Part shown: piece by piece, positions 52,459 to 62,036 of the stretch | Layout of the letters: every line of letters starts with the position of its first letter | Position numbering within the stretch: the stretch's first letter is position 1 | Assembly (NCBI RefSeq): GCF_900156255.1 | Contig: NZ_FTMK01000012.1 | Coordinates: forward strand, 16,836 to 80,835 | DNA from: Paracoccus thiocyanatus | GTDB taxonomy: Bacteria; Pseudomonadota; Alphaproteobacteria; Rhodobacterales; Rhodobacteraceae | Length of the DNA stretch: 64,000 bases | Reading direction: 5' to 3' | Made by a program: the position numbers and the translations under genes | Notes under the pieces: generated by a model | The model's input: only the letters and a program-made list of their open reading frames with translations | What the model was told of the DNA's origin: nothing | The model's database searches: none

Positions 52459-52845
52459 ATGTTTGACCGGATCGACACCTTGCGCATGGCCAGTTCGCTG
52501 ACGGCCCATGCGGCGGAACGCCAAAAGCTGGTCGCGCGCAACGTCGCCAATGCCGACACGCCCGGCTTTCGCGCGCTTGATCTGGCGGGCTTTGCGCAGA
52601 CCTATCGCGGCCAGCCGGCCACCGCCATGCGCGCCTCGCGTCCCGGCCACCTGACCGGCGCGGGCTGGGACGGCGTCGCGCGCAGCGTCGATGCCGGCGG
52701 CGAGCCTGCGCCCAACGGCAATACCGTCTCGCTTGAAGAGGAAATGTTTCGCAGCGCCGCCGCCAAGCGCCAGTTCGACCTGTCGCTGGCGGTGACGAAA
52801 TCCGCGCTTTCGCTGGTCCGCACCAGCCTTGGCCGGCGCAGCTAA
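52459..52845 (+). CDS. flgB: Flagellar basal-body rod protein FlgB
   Basis: 128 residues. N-terminal Q-K-L-V-A-R-N-V-A-N-A-D-T-P-G-F-R-A is the rod signature; C-terminal D-L-S-L-A-V-T-K-S-A-L-S-L-V fits FlgB. Proximal rod subunit in the periplasm. AAAGGAG lies 8 bases before the ATG. First gene of the flgBC-fliEQ-flgFGAH-fliL run. Confidence 0.93.
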   Translation: MFDRIDTLRMASSLTAHAAERQKLVARNVANADTPGFRALDLAGFAQTYRGQPATAMRASRPGHLTGAGWDGVARSVDAGGEPAPNGNTVSLEEEMFRSAAAKRQFDLSLAVTKSALSLVRTSLGRRS

Positions 52846-52856
52846 GGGGGACGGGG

Positions 52857-53249
52857 ATGACCGATCCGCTTTCCGCGACCGACCTTGCCGTTTCGGGGAT
52901 GAAAGCCCAGGCCGTGCGCCTGCGCCATATTTCGGAAAACATCGCTAATGCCGACACGCCCGGCTATCGCCGCAAGCTGGTCGCCTTTCAGCAACAGGTG
53001 GACATGGGCCGCCCGACCGGCGCGGTTGCCGCCGGGCCCACGCGGCTGGACCGGGGCGAGTTGCCGCGCATTCACGATCCCGCCCATCCGATGGCCGGCG
53101 ACGACGGCTATTACGCGGGTTCGAACGTGGACCTGATCATCGAGATCGCCGACGCGAAAGAGGCAGGCCGCAGCTACGAGGCCAATCTGCGCATCTTTGA
53201 ACAATCCCGGCAGATGGGCAGTTCGCTGCTGGATCTGATCCGCCGCTAA
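52857..53249 (+). CDS. flgC: Flagellar basal-body rod protein FlgC
   Basis: 130 residues. M-K-A-Q-A-V-R-L-R-H-I-S-E-N-I-A-N-A-D-T then P-G-Y-R-R, and the C-terminal E-A-G-R-S-Y-E-A-N-L-R-I-F helix typical of rod proteins. It joins FlgB in the proximal rod. Eleven bases from flgB. Confidence 0.94.
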   Translation: MTDPLSATDLAVSGMKAQAVRLRHISENIANADTPGYRRKLVAFQQQVDMGRPTGAVAAGPTRLDRGELPRIHDPAHPMAGDDGYYAGSNVDLIIEIADAKEAGRSYEANLRIFEQSRQMGSSLLDLIRR

Positions 53250-53261
53250 AGGGAACAAGCC

Positions 53262-53540
53262 ATGATTTCACCCACCCTTGCCGCATCCGCCTATGACCGT
53301 GCCCGCCATGCCGTTTCGCCGGCCGCGGGCGAGGCCCAGGGCGTAAGCACCGCCGCCGCCGATTTCGCCAAGGTGATGGAGCAGGTCGACCTGGCCGCCA
53401 CCGGCGCCATGACCGGCAAGACCGAAACCCACGACCTGGTCCACAGCATCGCCCAGGCCGAGATCGCGCTGGAGACGGTGGTCGCCATCCGCGACAAGGT
53501 GGTCGAAGCCTATCAGGAAATCCTGCGGATGCCGGTCTGA
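53262..53540 (+). CDS. fliE: Flagellar hook-basal body protein FliE
   Basis: 92 residues. The C-terminal D-L-V-H-S-I-A-Q-A-E-I-A-L-E-T-V-V-A-I-R-D-K is the conserved FliE part; the N-terminus is variable. It connects the MS ring to the rod. Confidence 0.92.
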   Translation: MISPTLAASAYDRARHAVSPAAGEAQGVSTAAADFAKVMEQVDLAATGAMTGKTETHDLVHSIAQAEIALETVVAIRDKVVEAYQEILRMPV

Positions 53541-53550
53541 GGAGGGGCGC

Positions 53551-53817
53551 ATGGACGAAAACCTGATCTTCGACCTGACCCGGCAGGCGCTTTGGATCGC
53601 AGTGCGCATTTCGGCGCCGCTGCTGATCGTGGCGCTGGTCGCCGGCGTGGCCATCGGCCTGTTCCAGGCGCTGACCTCGGTCCAGGAAATGACGCTGACC
53701 TTCGTGCCCAAGATCGGCCTGATGCTGGCGGTGTTCTGGGTCAGCATGAGCTTCATGACCGCGACCCTGGCAAGCTTCTTCACCGACCAGATCCTGCCGC
53801 AGATCGTGGGGTCATAA
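53551..53817 (+). CDS. fliQ: Flagellar export apparatus protein FliQ
   Basis: 88 residues with two helices: S-A-P-L-L-I-V-A-L-V-A-G-V-A-I-G-L-F-Q-A and K-I-G-L-M-L-A-V-F-W-V-S. Q-A-L-T-S-V-Q-E-M-T-L-T-F-V-P-K is the family motif. Part of the export gate with FliP and FliR, which are not in this cluster. GAGGAGGGG precedes the ATG. Confidence 0.94.
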   Translation: MDENLIFDLTRQALWIAVRISAPLLIVALVAGVAIGLFQALTSVQEMTLTFVPKIGLMLAVFWVSMSFMTATLASFFTDQILPQIVGS

Positions 53818-53821
53818 GCCC

Positions 53822-54538
53822 ATGGACAACGCCATCTACGCCTCCCTGACCCGGCAATCCGGCCTGATGCGGGAAATGCGCACGGTCGCCAACAATATCG
53901 CCAATGCCAACACGACCGGCTTTCGGCGCGAAGGCGTGGTGTTTTCCGAATACATGGTCGCCCTGGATGGCCGGGGCCAGACGCTGGCCATGGCCAATGG
54001 CCGCGGCCGCATGGTCGACCTGGCCCCCGCCGGCATGACCCAGACCAATGGCCGCTTCGACATGGCCATCGACGGCGACGGTTTCCTGATGGTGCAGACG
54101 CCGCAGGGCAATCGCCTGACCCGCGCCGGCGCCTTCCTGACCAATGCCGAGGGCGAGCTGGTCAATCCCGACGGCCACCCGCTGCTTGACGACGGCCAGG
54201 CGCCGATCGTCATTCCCGCCGGCGCCCGCAGCGTCGGCATCGGCACGGATGGCACCATCTCGGCCGATGGCGATCCGATCGGCCGCATCGGGGTCTTTGC
54301 CGGGCCCGATCCCGCGAAACTGCGCCACGAGGCGGGGACGCTGTTCGATCCCGGCGGCGCGGTCGAGGCGCTGGAAAACCCGGTGCTGCGCCAGGGCTTC
54401 CTGGAAGATTCCAACGTCGACCCGGTGCTGGAGGTCGCCCGCATGATCGAGATCCAGCGCGCCTACCAGCTGGGCCAGGGCCTTCTGGACCAAGAGGACC
54501 AGCGCATCCGCCAAACCATCTCGTCGCTGACCCGCTGA
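53822..54538 (+). CDS. flgF: Flagellar basal-body rod protein FlgF
   Basis: 238 residues. N-terminal N-N-I-A-N-A-N-T-T-G-F-R-R-E and middle D-G-D-G-F-L-M-V-Q-T-P-Q-G, with the C-terminal M-I-E-I-Q-R-A-Y-Q-L-G. Distal/proximal rod subunit. Four bases after fliQ. Confidence 0.93.
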   Translation: MDNAIYASLTRQSGLMREMRTVANNIANANTTGFRREGVVFSEYMVALDGRGQTLAMANGRGRMVDLAPAGMTQTNGRFDMAIDGDGFLMVQTPQGNRLTRAGAFLTNAEGELVNPDGHPLLDDGQAPIVIPAGARSVGIGTDGTISADGDPIGRIGVFAGPDPAKLRHEAGTLFDPGGAVEALENPVLRQGFLEDSNVDPVLEVARMIEIQRAYQLGQGLLDQEDQRIRQTISSLTR

Positions 54539-54549
54539 AAGGAAAGATC

Positions 54550-55335
54550 ATGAGAGCACTTCAAATCGCGGCTTCGGGGATGAGCGCGCAGCAGATGCGC
54601 GTCGATGTCATCTCGAACAACCTCGCCAACATGTCCACCACCGGATACAATCCGCGCCGGGCCGAATTTGCCGATCTGCAATATCAGCAGCTTACCCGCC
54701 CCGGCACCCTGACCGCCACCAACGGCGCCATGGTCCCGGCGGGCGTCCAGCTGGGCCTGGGCGTGCGGCCGGCCAGCGTGACGGTCATGCTGGCGCAGGG
54801 CACGCCGGTCCAGACCAATGGCGATCTGGACATCGCCATCGACGGCAACGGCTATCTGGAGGTGACGCTGCCCTCGGGCATCTCGGCCTATACCCGCGAC
54901 GGCGCGCTGAAACGCTCGCCCGAGGGGCAGGTCGTCACCTCGCAAGGCTATCCGCTGGTGCCCGACATCACCATCCCCGAGGATGCGCGCAGCATCTCGA
55001 TCAATGCCGATGGCGAGGTCTTTGCCTATTTCGACGACCAGGTCGAGCCCGAGAACCTGGGCCAGATCACCCTGGCCAGCTTTGTCAACGAAAAGGGCCT
55101 GGAAGCCGTCGGCTCGAACCTGTTTCTGGAAACCACCGCCTCGGGGGCGCCGCAGGTCGCAACCCCTGGGCAAGAGGGGATGGGCGCAATCCGCGCCGGC
55201 TATCTGGAGGAAAGCGCGGTCGACCCGGTGCGCGAGATCGCCGAGCTTATCAAGGCGCAGCGCGGCTATGAGCTGAACTCCAAGGTGATCAGCGCCGCCG
55301 ACCAGATGCTTGGCACCACGGTGCAGGTGCGATGA
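54550..55335 (+). CDS. flgG: Flagellar basal-body rod protein FlgG
   Basis: 261 residues. MRALQIAASGMSAQQMRVDV opening then I-S-N-N-L-A-N-M-S-T-T-G-Y-N-P-R-R, and the C-terminal L-I-K-A-Q-R-G-Y-E-L-N-S-K are FlgG hallmarks. Makes the distal rod. The stop overlaps flgA by four bases. Confidence 0.96.
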   Translation: MRALQIAASGMSAQQMRVDVISNNLANMSTTGYNPRRAEFADLQYQQLTRPGTLTATNGAMVPAGVQLGLGVRPASVTVMLAQGTPVQTNGDLDIAIDGNGYLEVTLPSGISAYTRDGALKRSPEGQVVTSQGYPLVPDITIPEDARSISINADGEVFAYFDDQVEPENLGQITLASFVNEKGLEAVGSNLFLETTASGAPQVATPGQEGMGAIRAGYLEESAVDPVREIAELIKAQRGYELNSKVISAADQMLGTTVQVR

Positions 55336-55751
55336 TGCGGTGGCTGGTGTTGCTGCTGGGGCTTTTGCCGCATTGGGCCTGGGCCGGGCAGGTGATCGCG
55401 AACCAGACCCTGCCCGCCGGCACGGTGATCGCCGCCACAGATGTCTCGCCCGCCGGTGACGAGCCGGGCGGTGCGGGGGATGTTGCGCAAGTCGTCGGCC
55501 AGCAATTGCGGGTCATGGTCTATCAGGGCCGGCGCATAGACCCGTCGGCCCTGACCGCGCCCACCCTGGTCGGACGCAACCAGATCGTCACCCTGACCTA
55601 TGAAAGATCCGCCCTGCGGATCGAGGCCGAGGGCCGGGCGCTTTCGGCCGGAAGCGTCGGCCAGATCGTCCGCGTCATGAACAACGCCTCGCGCGTGACC
55701 GTTTCGGGGCGCGTGGCCCCGGACGGAACGGTCATCGTCCAGCAACACTGA
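55332..55751 (+). CDS. flgA: Flagellar P-ring chaperone FlgA
   Basis: 139 residues with a signal peptide (M-M-R-W-L-V-L-L-L-G-L-L-P). A single SAF/ChapFlgA domain with V-G-R-N-Q-I-V-T-L-T-Y and the final V-A-P-D-G-T-V-I-V. It assists P-ring (FlgI) assembly; flgI is not found next to it here. Its length is short because the N-terminal half of longer FlgA proteins is absent, as is common in this family. Confidence 0.9.
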   Translation: MMRWLVLLLGLLPHWAWAGQVIANQTLPAGTVIAATDVSPAGDEPGGAGDVAQVVGQQLRVMVYQGRRIDPSALTAPTLVGRNQIVTLTYERSALRIEAEGRALSAGSVGQIVRVMNNASRVTVSGRVAPDGTVIVQQH

Positions 55752-55761
55752 AAGATACGCC

Positions 55762-56523
55762 ATGCAGCAGCCTATCCTCCGTCGCCCCTCCCTTGTGCTG
55801 GCCGCCCTTGTGCTGGCCGTCCTAGCCCTGTCGCTCGCGGGTTGCGGGCGCGTCGCGCAACTGGGCCAGGTGCCCGACCTGACCCAGCCCGAAAGCAGCA
55901 TCGAGTTCCAGGCCATGACCTCGCTGGGCCATGGCGTGCAGGAACTGCCCGACCGGCCTGACAGCACCGCCTCGCTCTGGAGCACGGCGCAGAACTCGCT
56001 GGTTGCGGATCGGCGCGCCAGCGCGCGCGGCGACATCCTGACCGTGGTGATCGAGATCGACGACAGCGCCGAGATTCAGAACAGCTCGGCCCGCAGCCGC
56101 AGTTCGGCCGACAAGGTCGGGATTCCCGCCATGATGGGTCTGCCGCAGCGCATCGACAAGGCGCTGCCCGAGGGCGCCAGCATGGAGGAACTGGCCGAGG
56201 CCAAGGCCAGTTCCAGCTACAAGGGCACCGGGAATATCTCGCGCAGCGACCGGCTGACGCTTCGCGTCGCCGCCACCGTCGTGGACCGGCTGCCCAACGG
56301 CGTGCTGCGCATCCAGGGCACGCAAGAAGTGCGGGTCAATCACGAGTTGCGCGAACTGACCGTCAGCGGCTTCGTGCGCCCTTCGGATATCGGCCGGCGC
56401 AACGAGATCGCCTATGACCGCATCGCGGGCGCGCGGATCTCTTATGGCGGGCGCGGCCAGATCAGCGATGTCCAGCAGCCGCGCTATGGCCAGCAGATCG
56501 CCGATATCCTCCTGCCTTACTGA
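55762..56523 (+). CDS. flgH: Flagellar L-ring protein FlgH
   Basis: 253 residues. Lipoprotein signal with lipobox L-A-G-C (about residue 30). S-L-W-S-x-x-x-x-S-L-V-A-D-R-R-A near 72 and R-G-D-I-L-T-V-V-I-E-I near 91 are the FlgH signature, with V-N-H-E-L-R-E-L-T-V near 195 and the ending Q-Q-I-A-D-I-L-L-P-Y. Forms the outer-membrane ring. Confidence 0.95.
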   Translation: MQQPILRRPSLVLAALVLAVLALSLAGCGRVAQLGQVPDLTQPESSIEFQAMTSLGHGVQELPDRPDSTASLWSTAQNSLVADRRASARGDILTVVIEIDDSAEIQNSSARSRSSADKVGIPAMMGLPQRIDKALPEGASMEELAEAKASSSYKGTGNISRSDRLTLRVAATVVDRLPNGVLRIQGTQEVRVNHELRELTVSGFVRPSDIGRRNEIAYDRIAGARISYGGRGQISDVQQPRYGQQIADILLPY

Positions 56524-56534
56524 AAGGGCCAGCC

Positions 56535-57053
56535 GTGAAGAAAATCCTGCTTCTCCTGATCCCGGTCCTGGCATTTCTTGGCGGGGCGATCGGCGGCGAC
56601 CTGCTTGGCGGCGCCGGGCCCGCGGCCGAAACCGCCGCCGCCGACCCGGCGGGCGGGGCGGCGGGCGATACCGGCGCCCCAGCCGATGACGCCGGCCAGG
56701 GCGCCGCCGCGCCGCCGGCCGAGGATGCGGCGCTGGACTGGTTCCAGTTCCCCAACCAGTTCTTCGTCCCGGTCCTGCGCAACGGCAGCGCCTCGGCAGT
56801 GATGATCCTGTCGCTGAGCATCGAAATGCCCGCCACCGCCCGCGCCGATATCGAGCGCCAAGAGCATCGCTTGCGGGACGCCTTGCTGAACGCGCTGATG
56901 ATCGAGGCCAATACCGGCGCGTTCGACGGCAATTTCACCAGCGATCCGGCCTTGCAACGCCTGCGCAAGGCATTGCTGGCGGCCGGGCAAAGGGCCGCCG
57001 GGCCGGATGTCAGGCGGGTCCTGATCGAGGATATCGGCCGTCAGGCGCAATGA
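56535..57053 (+). CDS. fliL: Flagellar basal-body associated protein FliL
   Basis: 172 residues from a GTG start. One N-terminal helix (I-L-L-L-L-I-P-V-L-A-F-L-G-G), an Ala/Asp/Pro linker and a C-terminal FliL domain (F-P-N-Q-F-F-V-P-V-L, M-I-L-S-L-S-I-E-M, R-D-A-L-L-N-A-L-M). It sits by the stator and affects torque. Last gene of the run, with AAAGGGCC upstream. Confidence 0.87.
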   Translation: MKKILLLLIPVLAFLGGAIGGDLLGGAGPAAETAAADPAGGAAGDTGAPADDAGQGAAAPPAEDAALDWFQFPNQFFVPVLRNGSASAVMILSLSIEMPATARADIERQEHRLRDALLNALMIEANTGAFDGNFTSDPALQRLRKALLAAGQRAAGPDVRRVLIEDIGRQAQ

Positions 57054-57141
57054 TCCGACCGGGGCTGGCAAAGTCGGCGGGCGGGCGAGCTCGGCCGAAA
57101 GGGGCCTGTCGCGGGACGGGATCCACCAGGCCGGCCGGCCT

Positions 57142-58257
57142 TCAGCGCTCGCCAGATGCGGGCGGGGTCGTCGGGGCAGCGCTGGCCACAGTCCTGTCCG
57201 CCCTGGCGCGATCGGGCGCGGGGACAACCGGCGCCGCAGGACGGGGACTGGCGGCTGCCATCCTGTCCGGCGGGGTGCTATGGATGCGGGCCAGGATATC
57301 GTCATGGCTTCTGCCCAGATGGCCGCGAAAGGCGTCGGCCACCGCCAGGCGGATCAGCTTGCGGCAGATGCGCCGTTCATTCGCGGGCAGCAGGCGGCCC
57401 TTGTTCAGCCACTTGGGCAGCATCAGCGCCATTAGCGGCGGAAAGAACAGCCGCCCCGCCACGCGCCGATAGACGAACCAGGCGTTGCGATGCAGGTAAT
57501 ACACCTTCCACAGCGGCCGGGGCATCGCCCCCGCTGTTTGCGTCTGGCAATCATGCTCGAACTTCAGATCCGGGGCGAAAAGCAGCCGCCCGCCGGCCTG
57601 GGTCAGGCCCAGCGAATAAAGCACGTCGTCGCCATAGATGAACAGCCGCCCGTCGGGATAGCCGGCGCGGTCCATGCCGGCCCGCGAGACGAAGAACCCG
57701 ACGAAAGAGGTGCCGTCCAGCGCCCGCGGCGCCGGGCTGTCATAATCGCTGTCGGGGATGTGGAACGCCGCCCGTCCGCCGCCGGCCAGGACGCGCAGGA
57801 AGACCGACAGCTTGCCGAAAGGGTTGATCCAGGGCCGGTTCATCTCGCAGATCCGGCCGTCCGGAAAGCGCACCGCCGCGGCAAGCGCCTCGGCCCCAGG
57901 CCAGCGGCCGGCGGCCAGCCCCTGCCGGAAGCGCGCGATCGTGCCGGCGGCGGGGCGGGCGTCATCGTCCATCAGCACCAGCCAATCAGGGTCCAGCCGT
58001 TGCCTTGCCTCGCGCATGCCGACCTCGAACCCCAGCGCACCGCCGCCGTTTTCGGGCATTTCCAGCACCAGAAGCCGGGGATCGGCCTGGCCGGCCAGCC
58101 AGGCGCGCGTACCGTCGGTCGAGCCGTTTTCCACCACCACCACCTGGTCCAAAGGCTCGGACAGCAGGCGGGCCAGGGTTTCTTGCAGATGCGCCAGCCG
58201 GTTGAAGGTGACGACCACGGCCGCAATGACCGGAGGGAAGGTTTCTGGCTGGCTCAA
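57142..58257 (-). CDS. Family 2 glycosyltransferase
   Basis: 371 residues. GT-A fold: A-A-V-V-V-T-F-N-R near residue 12, V-V-E-N-G-S-T-D-G-T near 41 and the metal-binding M-D-D-D-A-R near 96, then G-D-D-V-L-Y-S near 210. The C-terminal Y-Y-L-H-R-N-A-W segment resembles GlfT2/rhamnosyl-type enzymes. A Pro/Ala-rich tail (about 45 residues) is unusual. It likely adds a sugar to cell-surface glycan; it lies beside the dTDP-rhamnose operon but 218 bases away and convergent with fliL. Confidence 0.88.
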   Translation of the reverse strand: MSQPETFPPVIAAVVVTFNRLAHLQETLARLLSEPLDQVVVVENGSTDGTRAWLAGQADPRLLVLEMPENGGGALGFEVGMREARQRLDPDWLVLMDDDARPAAGTIARFRQGLAAGRWPGAEALAAAVRFPDGRICEMNRPWINPFGKLSVFLRVLAGGGRAAFHIPDSDYDSPAPRALDGTSFVGFFVSRAGMDRAGYPDGRLFIYGDDVLYSLGLTQAGGRLLFAPDLKFEHDCQTQTAGAMPRPLWKVYYLHRNAWFVYRRVAGRLFFPPLMALMLPKWLNKGRLLPANERRICRKLIRLAVADAFRGHLGRSHDDILARIHSTPPDRMAAASPRPAAPVVPAPDRARADRTVASAAPTTPPASGER

Positions 58258-58475
58258 GACGGGCTCACGGATTGGCTTGCGGAACGGATGCGAACCGGCG
58301 GTCCGGCGACGGCCTTCTTAGCAGGATGGGTCGGGCGGATAAAGCGGCCCCCGGCCCCGGCATCCTGGGGAAAGGCCAAGGCCGCGGCGCGGGGCCGGCC
58401 GGCCCGCGTCACGGGCCTTGCCCGCCTTGCACCGCAACCCGCGGTCAGCTGCGGCAGCGGCGCGCGCGGCCCTGT

Positions 58476-59378
58476 CTATTCCCCCTCGCCCAGCAACCGC
58501 ATCAGGTAGCGGCCATAAGCGTTTTTCGAACATTGCCGGGCCCGGTCGCGCAACTCGTCGGCGGTGATCCAGCCGGCTTCATAGGCGATCTCTTCGGGGC
58601 AGCCGGTTTGCAGGCCCTGGCGGTTTTCCAGCGTGCGCACGAAATTCCCCGCATCCAGCAGGCTGGCATGGGTGCCGGTATCCAGCCAGGCAAAGCCGCG
58701 GCCCATCCGTTCGACATTCAGCTGGCCTTCGCCAAGATAGCTTTCCAGCAGCGTCGTGATCTCCAGCTCGCCCCGGTCCGAGGGGCGCACCTGGGCTGCG
58801 CGGCGCGGCGCCGTGCCGTCCAGGAAGTAAAGCCCGGTGACGGCAAAGTTCGACGGCGGCTGGGTCGGCTTTTCGATGATCGCCCGCGCCCGCCCGTCCG
58901 CGTCGAAATCGACGACGCCGTAACGTTCCGGGTCCGAGACCTGGTAGCCGAAAACCGTGCCGCCGGTATCGCGCCGGTCGGCCGCGCCCAGCAGCAGCGG
59001 CAGACCATGGCCAAAGAAGATATTGTCGCCCAGCACCATGGCCGAGGGGCTGCCTGCCAGGAAATCCTCGGCCAGCAGATAGGCTTGCGCCAGCCCGTCG
59101 GGCGATGGCTGCACCAGATATTCGAAGCTGAGGCCCCATTGGCTGCCGTCGCCCAAAAGCCTGCGGAATTGCTCCTGGTCCTCGGGGGTGGTGATGATGG
59201 CGATCTGGCGGATGCCCGACAGCATCAGCACGGTGATCGGATAATAGATCATCGGCTTGTCGTAGATCGGCAAAAGCTGCTTGGACACGCCCATGGTGAT
59301 CGGATAAAGCCGGGTGCCCGAACCGCCGGCCAGGACGATGCCCTTGCGGCGGCTGGGTGTTTCAGGCGAAGGGGTCAT
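58476..59378 (-). CDS. rfbA: Glucose-1-phosphate thymidylyltransferase
   Basis: 300 residues. L-A-G-G-S-G-T-R-L-Y-P-I-T near residue 16, S-K-Q-L-L-P-I-Y-D-K-P near 34, and L-G-D-N-I-F-F-G-H-G near 117, the standard RfbA motifs. Makes dTDP-glucose, the first step to dTDP-L-rhamnose. Last gene of rfbC-rfbB-rfbD-rfbA, with a four-base overlap to rfbD. Confidence 0.96.
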   Translation of the reverse strand: MTPSPETPSRRKGIVLAGGSGTRLYPITMGVSKQLLPIYDKPMIYYPITVLMLSGIRQIAIITTPEDQEQFRRLLGDGSQWGLSFEYLVQPSPDGLAQAYLLAEDFLAGSPSAMVLGDNIFFGHGLPLLLGAADRRDTGGTVFGYQVSDPERYGVVDFDADGRARAIIEKPTQPPSNFAVTGLYFLDGTAPRRAAQVRPSDRGELEITTLLESYLGEGQLNVERMGRGFAWLDTGTHASLLDAGNFVRTLENRQGLQTGCPEEIAYEAGWITADELRDRARQCSKNAYGRYLMRLLGEGE

Positions 59379-60226
59379 GGTGTCAGCTCCTGCAAGACCT
59401 TGGCGAGACCGGCGCGCCAGTCGGGGCGACTGATGCCGAAATCCCGCAAAATGGCGGCGCAGTTCAGGCGTGAATTCGCCGGACGCCGGGCGGGGGTGGG
59501 ATAATCCGAAGATGCGATCTCGGTGATGCGGCAGGCCAGGCCGGCCTGCGCCATGATCTCGCGCGCGAAACCGGCCCAGCTCGTATCCGGCGCCCCGGAA
59601 AAATGATAGACGCCGCCGCGCGCGGCATCGGCCCGCATGGCGCCCAGCATGGCCAGGCTGGCGGCGGCGATGGCGGCGGCGGGCGTCGGGCCGCCATGCT
59701 GGTCGGCGACCACGCGCAATTCCTGGCGCTCGGCGCCCAGGCGCAGCATCGTCTTGACGAAATTCGCGCCATGGGCGGAAAACACCCAGGACGTGCGCAG
59801 CACCGCCCATTGCCCGCCGGCCGCGGCGACGGCCTGTTCGCCGGCAAGCTTGGTCGCGCCATAGACGCCCAGGGGTCCGGTCGGATCGCTTTCGACCCAG
59901 GGCCGCTCGCCCGAGCCGTCAAAGACGTAATCAGTCGAAATATGCAGGAAGGGGACGCCCATCTGCGCCGCCGCCTGCGCCATGGCCGCCGGCGCCGCGG
60001 CATTGACCGCGCGCGCCAGGTCCGGTTCGGCCTCGGCCCGGTCCACCGCCGTATGGGCGGCGGCGTTCAGCACCGCGCCGCAGCCCGAGGCGCGGATCGC
60101 CCTGGCACAGGCGGCCGGGTCGGCCAAATCGGCCTGGTCGCGCCCAAGGAAGCTGGCATCGGGCGCCAGCCGCCGCAGTTCGGTCGCCACCTGCCCGGTG
60201 CGGCCAAAGACCAGCAGCGCGCTCAT
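59375..60226 (-). CDS. rfbD: dTDP-4-dehydrorhamnose reductase
   Basis: 283 residues. [20 protein letters not shown] holds the nucleotide loop (G-R-T-G-Q-V), [10 protein letters not shown] near residue 97, Y-G-x-x-K-L-x-G-E-Q near 124 and the R-T-S-W-V-F near 146. Final step of dTDP-rhamnose formation. Overlaps rfbB stop by four bases. Confidence 0.95.
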   Translation of the reverse strand: MSALLVFGRTGQVATELRRLAPDASFLGRDQADLADPAACARAIRASGCGAVLNAAAHTAVDRAEAEPDLARAVNAAAPAAMAQAAAQMGVPFLHISTDYVFDGSGERPWVESDPTGPLGVYGATKLAGEQAVAAAGGQWAVLRTSWVFSAHGANFVKTMLRLGAERQELRVVADQHGGPTPAAAIAAASLAMLGAMRADAARGGVYHFSGAPDTSWAGFAREIMAQAGLACRITEIASSDYPTPARRPANSRLNCAAILRDFGISRPDWRAGLAKVLQELTP

Positions 60227-61260
60227 GCCGTGCCCAGCCTTTCGCCCACGCCCTGCCGGGCCAGCAGCGGGCGCCACCAGTCCTGGTTTTCCAGATACCA
60301 TTCGACGGTGCGCCCAAGCCCCTCCTCGACCGTGACCGAGGGGCGCCAGCCCAATTCGTCACGGATGCGCGACGGGTCGATGGCATAGCGCCGGTCATGG
60401 CCGGGGCGGTCGGCGACAAAGCTGATCAGCCGGTCATGGGGCGCGGCATCGGGACGCAGCCGGTCCATATGGGCGCAGATGCTGCGCACCAGGTCGATGT
60501 TGCGGGCCTCGTTTTCCCCGCCGATATTGTAGCTGCGGCCGATTCGGCCGCGTTCCAGCACCAGCAGCAGGGCGTCGGCGTGATCTTCGACGTAAAGCCA
60601 GTCCCGGACGTTGCCGCCATCGCCATAGACCGGAATGGGCCGGCCGTGCAGCGCGTTCAGGATCACCACAGGCACCAGCTTTTCGGGAAAGTGGAACGGC
60701 CCGTAATTGTTCGAACAATTGGTCAGCACCACCGGCAGGCCGTAGGTTTCGTGCCAGGCGCGGACCAGATGGTCCGAGGCGGCTTTCGACGCGGAATAGG
60801 GGCTGCGCGGGTCATAGGGCGTGGCTTCGGTGAACTGGCCGGTCTCGCCCAGCGAGCCGAAGACCTCGTCGGTCGAGATGTGGTGGAAGCGGAACCGCTC
60901 GGGGCGGCCCTCGGCACTCCACCAGGCGCGCGCGGCCTCTAGCAGGTTGTAGGTGCCGGTCACGTTGGTTTCGATAAAGGCGCCCGGCCCGTCGATCGAG
61001 CGGTCCACATGGCTTTCGGCGGCCAGGTGCATGATCGCGTCGGGCCGGTGCCGGGCCAGGATGCGGTCCAGCGCCGCCCGGTCGCGGATATCGGCCTGTT
61101 CAAAGGCGTAGAGCGGGCTTTGCGAGACCGAGGCCACATTCTCCAGGTTGGCGGCGTAGGTCAGGGAATCGAGGTTCACCACCGAATGCCCCCGCGCCAC
61201 CGCCAGCCGCACCACGGCCGAACCGATGAACCCCGCGCCCCCGGTAATCAGAATCTTCAT
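60223..61260 (-). CDS. rfbB: dTDP-glucose 4,6-dehydratase
   Basis: 345 residues. [20 protein letters not shown] (G-x-x-G-x-x-G), [10 protein letters not shown] near residue 80, [11 protein letters not shown] near 123 and Y-S-A-S-K-A-x-S-D-H near 155. Second step of the pathway. Four-base overlap with rfbC. Confidence 0.96.
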   Translation of the reverse strand: MKILITGGAGFIGSAVVRLAVARGHSVVNLDSLTYAANLENVASVSQSPLYAFEQADIRDRAALDRILARHRPDAIMHLAAESHVDRSIDGPGAFIETNVTGTYNLLEAARAWWSAEGRPERFRFHHISTDEVFGSLGETGQFTEATPYDPRSPYSASKAASDHLVRAWHETYGLPVVLTNCSNNYGPFHFPEKLVPVVILNALHGRPIPVYGDGGNVRDWLYVEDHADALLLVLERGRIGRSYNIGGENEARNIDLVRSICAHMDRLRPDAAPHDRLISFVADRPGHDRRYAIDPSRIRDELGWRPSVTVEEGLGRTVEWYLENQDWWRPLLARQGVGERLGTA

Positions 61261-61850
61261 GATCTTGCCTCGTAACCAAAAGGCCCCTCATAGGAAAAGG
61301 GGCTGTCGAACTCGTCAAGGGCCGGGGCGGCGGCGTCCTTGGCCGACAGCATCGGCCCGCCCGTGGCGCCCCAATCCGCGCCCCAGTCGATGCCCACGCT
61401 GTCCCAGGCCACGGCGCCATCGCATTCCGGCGCATAATAATCCGTGCATTTGTAAAGGATTTCCGTATCCGGCTCGCGCGTGACGAAGCCGTGCAGAAAG
61501 CCCGGCGGGATCCAAAGCTGGCGGCCGTTTTCAAAGGAAAGCTCGGCCCCCGTCCAGCGGCCATAGGTCGGGCTGCCCTTGCGGATATCCACCGCCACGT
61601 CGAAAAGCCGCCCCCGTCCGCAGCGCACCAGCTTGCCCTGGGCATGGGGCGGGGCCTGGAAATGCAGCCCCCGAAGCGTGCCCGCCGCGGCGGAAAGCGA
61701 ATGGTTGTCCTGCACGAACTCTGGCAGGTCAAGCCCGGCGTCATGCAGGGTCTTGCGGCTCCAGCTTTCGCAAAAGAAACCGCGCTCGTCCCCGAACCGC
61801 CGCGGAACAAGAACCAGAACGCCCGGAAGCGAGGTCTTTAGGATCTGCAT
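61257..61850 (-). CDS. rfbC: dTDP-4-dehydrorhamnose 3,5-epimerase
   Basis: 197 residues. [10 protein letters not shown] near residue 22, [19 protein letters not shown] near 48, L-V-R-C near 72 and the P-P-G-F-L-H-G-F near 118 are the conserved cupin residues. First gene of the operon. Confidence 0.95.
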   Translation of the reverse strand: MQILKTSLPGVLVLVPRRFGDERGFFCESWSRKTLHDAGLDLPEFVQDNHSLSAAAGTLRGLHFQAPPHAQGKLVRCGRGRLFDVAVDIRKGSPTYGRWTGAELSFENGRQLWIPPGFLHGFVTREPDTEILYKCTDYYAPECDGAVAWDSVGIDWGADWGATGGPMLSAKDAAAPALDEFDSPFSYEGPFGYEARS

Positions 61851-62036
61851 CTAGCCCTACCAGATTAGCGTCGCGCCATCATGCGTATGGCCGAACTCCA
61901 CAAGGCGCGCAACCATGCGCCGAAGGGGAAACCGGCCCGGAAGACGTTAAAATGCACGGGAAAACCCGCGTGACTTGGGCGGCCGCTTGGGCACCTTGGG
62001 AAGGCAAGTCCTGATCCGCCACGAACGAAGTCCGCA

